In this document: piece after piece, positions 6,219 to 10,132 of the stretch
How the letters are laid out: each line of letters begins with the position of its first letter
Numbering within the stretch: the stretch's first letter is position 1
Assembly: GCA_030626645.1 (NCBI GenBank)
Contig: DAOUTP010000048.1
Span: 1 to 10,132 of the forward strand
Direction: 5' to 3'
Length of the DNA: 10,132 bases
From: Candidatus Cloacimonadota bacterium
GTDB taxonomy: Bacteria > Cloacimonadota > Cloacimonadia > Cloacimonadales > TCS61
The notes under the pieces: generated by a model
Database searches by the model: none
Told to the model about the DNA's origin: nothing
What the model saw: only the letters and a program-made list of their open reading frames with translations
Position numbers and translations under genes: made by a program

Positions 6219-7325
6219 ATGAATCCTGATCGTAGATGGAAATTACTACTAATAGTTGTTCTGTTATGTTTTTTCATAAACGTATCAAATTCAGCAAATG
6301 CCAGTAACTCGGATGTGAACGAACAGGAAACAGAAAGGAAATTGAGTGTTTTCCCTATTCTAATGTATGATTCGGATATTGGTTTAGGATTGGGATGTAA
6401 ATGTGTTATTAAGAATAACTTCAAAAACAATGAATCATTTGATCTTATACTTTTTGGCAGTACCAAGGGTGAACAGTGGTTTGTGTTTTCCTTTTCAATT
6501 CCTGATTTTGAAATACGACAAGGTACACGATACTCTCTTGCATTAGATCTAAAACTTGAATATGACAAATTCCTGAAAAGCAATTTTTTTGGTTTTGGAA
6601 ACAATTCCAAAGATAACGACTGGCAATTTCCCAAAGAGTTTACAAAGCTAGAACTGACATTAGGACATGCATTCACAGAGCGGATAATTGGTGAAGCTGG
6701 GTTATTTTTCAACCATACAAGTGTTTATACCTATAAAGACATCAATCCTGAAATGACTTCAAATATACCTGGGGCTGGTGAAAACTTAACTTCTTATCTC
6801 ACTGTACGGCTGCGTTGGGATACGCGTAACAGCCAAATACATCCACACAAAGGATGGAAAATTGGTCTCAATTCAGACTTTGCATTAAAATCTCCTGGTA
6901 GTGATTATAATTTCAATAGATACCAACTGGAGGTTAATAAGTACCAAAAACTGTTTACATCAGCTCACATACTTGCTGTTCGACTCTTAACTCAACATAT
7001 AGAGGGTATTGCGCCATACTACGAACATAGCATTTTTGGTGGAACCTGGACTGGTCGTGGATTTAAGGCAGATCGATTTATTGATAAATCAATGTCCCTG
7101 GCATCAATTGAGTACCGCTATCAATTTCATAAATGGATCGGATCTGTTTTCTTCATTGATTCTGGAAGAGTATATCCTTCTCTACAGAAACTAACACTAC
7201 AAAACTGGCATAATAGCTTTGGAGCAGGTTTAAGGATTTATCCAGGTGATTTTGTTGTTAGATTTGATATTGGTATCAGCAATGAAGGAACCAGATTATT
7301 TTTCAATTTCGGGCATGTTTTTTAA
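6219..7325 (+). CDS. Omp85/BamA-type outer membrane barrel without POTRA domains
   Basis: A 368-residue protein with a signal peptide (cleavage likely after SANA at about residue 29) and then almost only beta-barrel. It matches the surface-antigen (D15/Omp85) barrel. Alternating strands occur throughout; YLTVRLRWDTRNSQIHPHKGW (split as RWDTRN and PHKGW) is the typical turn in which the 'DTR...P..G' pattern recurs. FGGTWTGRGF carries the conserved RGF of loop 6 and is followed by LASIEYRYQF. The end is SNEGTRLFFNFGHVF, with the terminal Phe used for insertion by the BAM complex. BamA proteins are about 800 residues with five POTRA domains; this one has none, so it is not the assembly factor and may be a transporter or surface protein of the POTRA-less subgroup. 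AGGAG at 6207-6211 is seven bases from the ATG. Confidence 0.85.
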   Translation: MNPDRRWKLLLIVVLLCFFINVSNSANASNSDVNEQETERKLSVFPILMYDSDIGLGLGCKCVIKNNFKNNESFDLILFGSTKGEQWFVFSFSIPDFEIRQGTRYSLALDLKLEYDKFLKSNFFGFGNNSKDNDWQFPKEFTKLELTLGHAFTERIIGEAGLFFNHTSVYTYKDINPEMTSNIPGAGENLTSYLTVRLRWDTRNSQIHPHKGWKIGLNSDFALKSPGSDYNFNRYQLEVNKYQKLFTSAHILAVRLLTQHIEGIAPYYEHSIFGGTWTGRGFKADRFIDKSMSLASIEYRYQFHKWIGSVFFIDSGRVYPSLQKLTLQNWHNSFGAGLRIYPGDFVVRFDIGISNEGTRLFFNFGHVF

Positions 7326-7561
7326 AAGTATTGTAACATTCACTAATATTAATCAGTATCCTCGAATAATAGAACGAGCCTGTCGTGCGGGTTGCACACA
7401 CAGAACTTTTGAAAAAAACCAATAAACTGGCTATTGATTTCTAATTAATATGTCATTTATAAAAATGCTATAAAATATAAGGTTTAAATGAGAATAGGTG
7501 TGGGTTAAATGTATAGTATTGTAAGGTTGAATATGGATTCATATACTCTTTAGATAGATTA
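7326..7561. other. Intergenic region beyond the last integron cassette
   Basis: No gene is seen. A hairpin at about 7380-7400 has GTGC and GCAC arms around GGGTT and extends by TGT/ACA past a bulged C; it has no T run on the plus strand. On the minus strand the segment next to the attC at 7562 begins TTAATG, which would be the first bases of a third cassette. The expected partner CATTAAC is not found; a CATTTAAC on the minus strand at about 7502-7509 is one base off. A decayed, empty third cassette is possible but not supported enough to call. Confidence 0.4.
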
Positions 7562-7683
7562 CATTAACGGCATCTGTGCGCTGTGGAGGCGTCCTGAGGA
7601 CGTTTCCACATTAAATTAACACAACAGTTTTTTACCATACATTAAAGCTCTTACTAACACAAACTACAGGCACAGAGTTATGC
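7562..7683 (-). other. attC: attC site of cassette 2 (122 bp)
   Basis: Read on the minus strand, R'' is GCATAAC (7683-7677) and R' is GTTAATG (7568-7562). CATAAC pairs with GTT(a)ATG with one bulged base. After an asymmetric spacer (T versus ATGCC), CTGTGC pairs with GCACAG (7675-7670 and 7579-7574) as the L''/L' arms. Inside is a strong hairpin: TGTGGA/TCCACA and CGTCC/GGACG with TCA at the tip (plus 7582-7610). The length is within the range known for attC sites. The stop codon of the acetyltransferase (TAA, 7680-7678) lies inside R'', as in many cassettes. The seven bases GGCATAA complement the first seven bases of cassette 2 (TTATGCC), the signature of an excisable circle. Confidence 0.8.
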
Positions 7684-8208
7684 CCTGTTGAAAAAACCAT
7701 CTTTAGTTTTCCAGGGCTCAAACCCTATCTTCCTGTATAGGGCAACAGCACCTTCATTGTCAGACATAACTCGTAATGCTGCTGTTTTGTAACCATTAAT
7801 TGAAAGTTTCTCAATAGCCATCCTGATTAAAAATTCAGCAAGACCAAGTCTAGTGTGATCTGGATGAACCATGACTTGAATAATGAAGGGACCAGAAGGA
7901 GTAAAATCCCATGGAGCCTGTTTTACTGTCTGAATTGATGCAATAATTTCCTTTGAATATAACGCAACAGGTGATGCTTCTAGGTCCAGCTCTCCGAATA
8001 CACCATCAAAAACCTGGTCCATCTCTGTATAAGCAGTTTTAATATCTTTAACAATTGATCTGAGATAAACAGTATAATATAATTCAGCCAGTCTGCTTCT
8101 ATCAGTTTTTGCTATTTTGCGAAAGCTGTAATCGGAAACCATTTCTCTACTAGATCTAAGTATATTACGAATATCTGCAATCAGGGTCAGTTGTTTTGGT
8201 TTATCCAT
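7678..8208 (-). CDS. GNAT-family N-acetyltransferase (cassette-borne)
   Basis: A 176-residue acetyl-CoA-dependent acetyltransferase. The C-terminal half is a typical GNAT fold: motif A beta-4/alpha-3 is FIIQVMVHPDHTRLGLAEFL (about 108-127; the usual R/Q-x-x-G-x-G/A acetyl-CoA loop appears as TRLGLA, with Thr at its first position), followed by GYKTAALRV and motif B DNEGAVALYRKIGFEPW (about 149-165). The N-terminal 30 residues resemble the extra helix seen in some GNATs with unknown small-molecule substrates. The substrate cannot be told; resistance, metabolite or protein acetylation are all possible. The ATG at 8208 is chosen because GAGG lies seven bases before it; the TTG two codons upstream has no usable site. 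The stop lies within the attC R'' box. GNATs are among the commonest integron cargo. Confidence 0.88.
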   Translation of the reverse strand: MDKPKQLTLIADIRNILRSSREMVSDYSFRKIAKTDRSRLAELYYTVYLRSIVKDIKTAYTEMDQVFDGVFGELDLEASPVALYSKEIIASIQTVKQAPWDFTPSGPFIIQVMVHPDHTRLGLAEFLIRMAIEKLSINGYKTAALRVMSDNEGAVALYRKIGFEPWKTKDGFFNRA

Positions 8209-8374
8209 ACCCAAACCTCAATAATAAGTAGCTCAATCCAACACCAAATTTCTTGAATTCAGACTTATCGATCTCAATGATCGACCATCTTTCTAAATAA
8301 GTATCATTCTGTGCAATTTTAGATTCTCGTTTTTTACTTTTAAATTTATGCTATACTTTTTTAAAAGCAATCAT
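8201..8374 (-). pseudogene. Decayed small frame at the head of cassette 2
   Basis: From an ATG at 8374, only 15 bases inside the cassette boundary, the frame reads MIAFKKV, meets TAG (8353-8351), then is open for 49 more codons to a TAA at 8203-8201. The second part (HKFKSKKRES..., QNDTYLERWSIIEIDKSEF, KKFGVGLSYLLLRFGYG) has protein-like composition, and KKFGVGLSYLL looks like the last strand of an outer-membrane barrel. It ends eight bases into the acetyltransferase gene. No ribosome binding site precedes the ATG. It may be a broken small gene or the tail of a barrel gene captured with the cassette. Evidence is compositional only. Confidence 0.3.
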
Positions 8375-8382
8375 ATTAATTA

Positions 8383-8453
8383 GGCATAATGTTTGGCGAA
8401 CGCCACGTTCTACAGATTCCTTCTTGCTTAATGTGGGTGCGCTTGTTAGTGGC
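8383..8453 (-). other. attC: attC site of cassette 1 (about 70 bp)
   Basis: Read on the minus strand, R'' is CACTAAC (8451-8445), followed by AA and the L'' arm GCGCACCCACATT. The L' arm is AACGTGGCGTTCGC. These pair as GCG/CGC, AC/GT, CCAC/GTGG and TT/AA, separated by single unpaired bases like the extra-helical bases of attC sites. A 20-nt tip joins the arms. R' is ATTATGC (8390-8384), which matches GTTRRRY poorly and has A where the conserved crossover G is expected. TGCCACTAAC (8454-8445) is the exact 10-nt complement of the cassette 1 start at 9427-9418. Confidence 0.8.
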
Positions 8454-9426
8454 ATCGTCTCTTTTCATAAAATAATATCTTTCACTATAACACTAAAACC
8501 AAAAACCGTTATATATTTCTGGACCATTTAGCTTCTCCTTCCCAATTTTATGCCACCTATAGCCAATTTTGAGTTCAAATCTTTTAAAGAAATAACCAAA
8601 ATTAAGGTTGAAATCATTGTTGAATTTCACTTTTTTTTTTGATTTTAAATCATAGCCAGTTAGATTATAGCCTAAATTTAAGTTGAATGGTTTTTGAAAT
8701 AAACAAATCTCATATTTCCAATTTATTCCATCGTGTTTAGAAACAGACACGAAGTGATTGTAACCCAATCCTGTTTTGAAATTAATAAATTGATTCTGCG
8801 AGAAAGTGAATAATATAGTTGTATTAAAAGTTGAAATGTCTTCTTCTTCATTTTGGATGCTATAAGATGAATATGATGGTTCAAATGTAAATCTTAAAAA
8901 ACTTAAAGAGGAATTTACTTTATAACCAACTATATTCTTATTTACATATTGAGATGATAAAGTTAAATTTCCCATCCAACTTTTCCCATCAAATTCAGTA
9001 AATCCGTCTCCTTCTTCAAATGGATACTTCTGATAATAGAATGTTTCAGAATAATCGTCTTCAAGTAGTTTAATAGGTAAATAAATAGGTGAAGCAAAAA
9101 TTATTCCGAAGATATAAGATTCCGCTTCTTCTTTTTGTTCTTCTCTATCTTTATCGTTAAAATCTTTTACTTCTTTTTCTGAAATTGGATTTCCAAAGAT
9201 ATCCTTATTAATAAAATCTTGATTTTGAATTTGTTTTTTTTGAACATCAACACTATCTTGCGATGTTTGTTCGTTAACATTCTGGGCATATATTAAAGAG
9301 TTTAGAAATAATAAAAATATCAATGAAAAGAATTTAAATAACATTTTAGTTTCAAAATTCATATTTTTCCTCCTACACATAACTCAAAATTACAAGTTTT
9401 TTATTTGACTATTTTCTTGCCACTAA
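8390..9426 (-). mobile_element. Integron gene cassette 1 (outer-membrane barrel-like protein)
   Basis: This 1037-bp unit starts on the minus strand with TTAGTGGCA (from 9426) and ends at the crossover base 8390 of its attC. Its first bases and the preceding G are perfectly complementary over 10 nt to its R'' region (TGCCACTAAC). It lies next to the recombinase remnant and would be the first cassette of the array. It carries one full-length gene with its own AGGAGG and a 64-base leader. Confidence 0.75.
8493..9362 (-). CDS. Exported outer-membrane barrel-like protein (cassette-borne)
   Basis: A 289-residue protein. The ATG at 9362 is chosen because AGGAGG ends six bases before it; the in-frame ATG at 9380 lies upstream of that site. 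The signal peptide (MLFKFFSLIFLLFLNSLIYA, cleaved before QNV) is at residues 7-27. A highly charged, Asp/Lys/Gln/Glu-rich segment follows (about 28-75). From about residue 105 the chain is made of alternating aromatic/polar strands such as WMGNLTLSSQYVN, FLRFTFEPSYSSYS, NTTILFTFSQNQFINFKTGLG (a strand pair), FNLNLGYNLTGYDL and RFELKIGYRWHKIG, ending GFWF with terminal Phe. This indicates an outer-membrane beta-barrel of about eight to ten strands. No family is recognised. Very AT-rich codon use is compatible with its neighbours. It is unusual integron cargo. Confidence 0.75.
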   Translation of the reverse strand: MNFETKMLFKFFSLIFLLFLNSLIYAQNVNEQTSQDSVDVQKKQIQNQDFINKDIFGNPISEKEVKDFNDKDREEQKEEAESYIFGIIFASPIYLPIKLLEDDYSETFYYQKYPFEEGDGFTEFDGKSWMGNLTLSSQYVNKNIVGYKVNSSLSFLRFTFEPSYSSYSIQNEEEDISTFNTTILFTFSQNQFINFKTGLGYNHFVSVSKHDGINWKYEICLFQKPFNLNLGYNLTGYDLKSKKKVKFNNDFNLNFGYFFKRFELKIGYRWHKIGKEKLNGPEIYNGFWF

Positions 9427-9469
9427 CATATGTACGCCACGTCTAATTTTTTGTTGTACATAACTAACC
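9419..9469 (-). other. attI: attI-like insertion point next to the recombinase remnant
   Basis: On the minus strand the segment ends in GTTAGTGGC (9427-9419), where the G at 9427 is the crossover base before cassette 1. A 7-bp inverted repeat, TATGTAC (plus 9429-9435) and GTACATA (plus 9456-9462), precedes it. A second GTTAG copy (AGGTTAGT, minus 9470-9463) lies 36 bases upstream in the same direction. No R'' partner (CACTAAC type) is found on that side, so it is not an attC. Its place between the recombinase remnant and the first cassette is where attI is found when intI points the same way as the cassettes. The attI call is inference. Confidence 0.5.
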
Positions 9470-9480
9470 TATAGATATAC

Positions 9481-9525
9481 TAAAAATGTCTACAATAACT
9501 TATTTTTTGTGGTTATGGTAGACAT
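9481..9525 (-). terminator. Hairpin terminator after the recombinase remnant
   Basis: ATGTCTAC (plus 9486-9493) pairs with GTAGACAT (9518-9525), and ATAAC (9495-9499) with GTTAT (9512-9516), a 13-bp stem with one mismatch and a 12-nt loop. Read on the minus strand it begins at the base after the recombinase stop codon and is followed by a run of five Ts. It could end transcription before the cassettes, or be part of the recombination site. Confidence 0.6.
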
Positions 9526-9699
9526 TCATTCTTTATCCTCGATATCCAGATCATCTAAAGGATTTTTAATATTCCCAATACCCTGTTTAGTTATATGTGT
9601 ATAGATTTCTGTTGCTTTTGAACTTCTGTGACCTAATAGTTTCTGTATGTATCGCAAGTCTTCTCCCTGTTCCAATAAATGTGTTGCAAAACTAAAGCA
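9526..9699 (-). pseudogene. C-terminal remnant of an IntI-like tyrosine recombinase
   Basis: Fifty-seven codons plus stop match the end of tyrosine recombinases: FSFATHLLEQGEDLRYIQKL, then LGHRSSKATEIYTHITKQGI, then GNIKNPLDDLDIEDKE. The catalytic His of LGH and the nucleophile Tyr of EIYTH remain. The preceding His-x-x-Arg motif and the whole N-terminal part are gone: the normal RHSFAT is CFSFAT here, and a TGA (9702-9700) lies directly before it. The PLD ending after the tyrosine is shared with integron integrases (IntI1 ends ...SPLDAL) and with related Bacteroidota-type integrases, so IntI identity is likely only because of the adjoining attC sites. Too short to be active. It is in the same direction as the cassettes. 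Confidence 0.85.
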
Positions 9700-9758
9700 T
9701 CAATATCCAAAAATTAGTAACTTGTGTGTCAAATATAATCGTATTTGATGGTATTTAA

Positions 9759-9783
9759 TAAAAAGGGAGTTTTTTACACTCCC
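9759..9783 (-). terminator. Rho-independent terminator (minus strand)
   Basis: GGGAGT (plus 9765-9770) and ACTCCC (9778-9783) form a 6-bp stem with a 7-nt loop. On the minus strand it is followed by TTTTTATT. The plus strand also has a T run a few bases away (9789-9793), so it may act both ways. It would end transcription of the surface-protein gene at the right edge, about 210 bases after its stop, and separates that gene from the recombinase remnant. Confidence 0.75.
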
Positions 9784-9896
9784 CTTCCTTTTTAAGTGGT
9801 ATCAAAATCTTCTTAATCTACAGAAATCACATTGATTCTAACAATGCTATTACAAACGATAAGCATGAATAAGCAGTATTATCATTAATTTATGAT

Positions 9897-9982
9897 TATC
9901 GGCTGTCTATAAGCCTGTAGTATGAGCTTAACACCCTTTTTATATAGAATAAAGGTAGCACCCAAGCTTTGGGAGTACCTAT
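9897..9982. repeat. 86-nt structured repeat, copy 2
   Basis: Gapless partner of 631-716 in the same orientation. Here the second hairpin is stronger: CCCAA (9961-9965) pairs with TTGGG (9969-9973), enclosed across an internal loop by GGTA (9954-9957) and TACC (9976-9979). The first hairpin is GGCT (9901-9904) with AGCC (9912-9915). It lies 15 bases past the stop of the minus-strand gene at the right edge, in the 3' untranslated region before the terminator at 9759-9783. No other gene is seen between 9700 and 9996. Confidence 0.7.
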
Positions 9983-9996
9983 CCTTTGTTTTAGTA

Positions 9997-10132
9997 TTAT
10001 GCTCGAACAGAATTTTTGAACGAAATTAGAAGTTTACTTAATAAAACCATCCTTTTAGTTTTCTCATAATTTCCTGTTTTTAGTTTATAGAAATATATCC
10101 CACTTGAAACTGATTTACCATTATCATCCCTG
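9997..10132 (-). CDS. C-terminal end of a FlgD-like / type IX sorting-tail protein
   Basis: Only the last 44 codons are in the window; the 5' part lies beyond the right edge. RDDNGKSVSSGIYFYKLKTG followed by NYEKTKRMVLLSK is the typical end of secreted or surface proteins with a FlgD Ig-like or Por-secretion (type IX) C-terminal domain: the D-x-x-G-x-x-V-x-S-G-x-Y-x-Y/F motif, then a basic segment and MVLLK. These tails direct export or surface attachment in FCB-group bacteria. The usual stop after the LLK-type end is missing, and the frame continues for eleven residues (LLISFKNSVRA), so a lost stop codon or natural variation is possible. The rest of the protein, and so its function, is unknown. 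Confidence 0.85.
   Translation of the reverse strand, partial: RDDNGKSVSSGIYFYKLKTGNYEKTKRMVLLSKLLISFKNSVRA

Larger units (their letters stand above)
7568..8389 (-). mobile_element. Integron gene cassette 2 (GNAT acetyltransferase)
   Basis: This 822-bp unit starts on the minus strand at TTATGCC (8389) and ends at the G (7568) of the GTTAATG in its attC. It carries the acetyltransferase gene, preceded by about 170 bases with a decayed frame. The complementarity between its first bases and the R'' box at its far end marks it as one cassette. No promoter of its own is evident. Confidence 0.75.

Noticed and set aside
6179..6712. Minus-strand frame of 177 codons
   Set aside because: It lies antisense to the Omp85-type gene, which has a signal peptide, ribosome binding site and family motifs; the reverse frame has none.
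7009..7194. Plus-strand frame of 61 codons inside the barrel gene
   Set aside because: It is an out-of-frame shadow of the Omp85-type gene with no start signal.
9379..9399. Bacteroidota-type TAnnTTTG promoter match (TAATTTTG) before the cassette 1 gene
   Set aside because: There is no TTTG-type -33 element at the right distance, and such 8-mers are common in AT-rich DNA.

Overview
The window looks like a piece of chromosome from a low-GC, Gram-negative, anaerobe-type bacterium of the FCB superphylum or a neighbouring candidate phylum (a Cloacimonadota-like lineage would fit; inferred from sequence character, not proven). The reasons are several outer-membrane beta-barrel proteins, a FlgD-like/type IX-secretion-type C-terminal tail at the right edge, a sigma-54-dependent regulator, and strong AGGAGG-type ribosome binding sites that are uncommon in true Bacteroidota.

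Left edge (1-377, minus): two tiny overlapping genes, a 41-residue signal-peptide-like protein whose stop overlaps the start of a two-helix membrane protein that runs off the window. Then about 850 bases without a convincing gene, holding the first copy of an 86-nt structured repeat and a few hairpins.

Centre (1227-7325, plus): an 833-residue membrane histidine kinase (PDZ-like sensor, multi-helix membrane region, GAF-like domain, kinase core), followed after 17 bases by a 450-residue NtrC-type sigma-54 activator. Just downstream lie a large palindrome, a well-spaced -24/-12 (sigma-54) promoter, and a small exported barrel-like protein with its own terminator. This reads as a self-contained circuit: kinase, enhancer-binding regulator, sigma-54 target. 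A 21-codon gene start with a perfect ribosome binding site but no body follows, then an Omp85/BamA-type barrel without POTRA domains.

Right part (7562-9699, minus): the most interesting region. It is a small, apparently immobilised integron. Two gene cassettes, one encoding an outer-membrane barrel-like protein and one a GNAT acetyltransferase, are bounded by attC-like sites. The decisive evidence is that each cassette begins with bases exactly complementary to the R'' box of the attC at its own far end (10 nt for cassette 1; 7 nt for cassette 2), as expected of cassettes that once existed as circles. Next to the array is only the C-terminal 57 codons of a tyrosine recombinase with an IntI-like PLD ending, cut off by a stop, so the integrase is dead in cis. 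Beyond it are a terminator, the second copy of the 86-nt repeat, and the 3' end of a secreted or surface protein gene.
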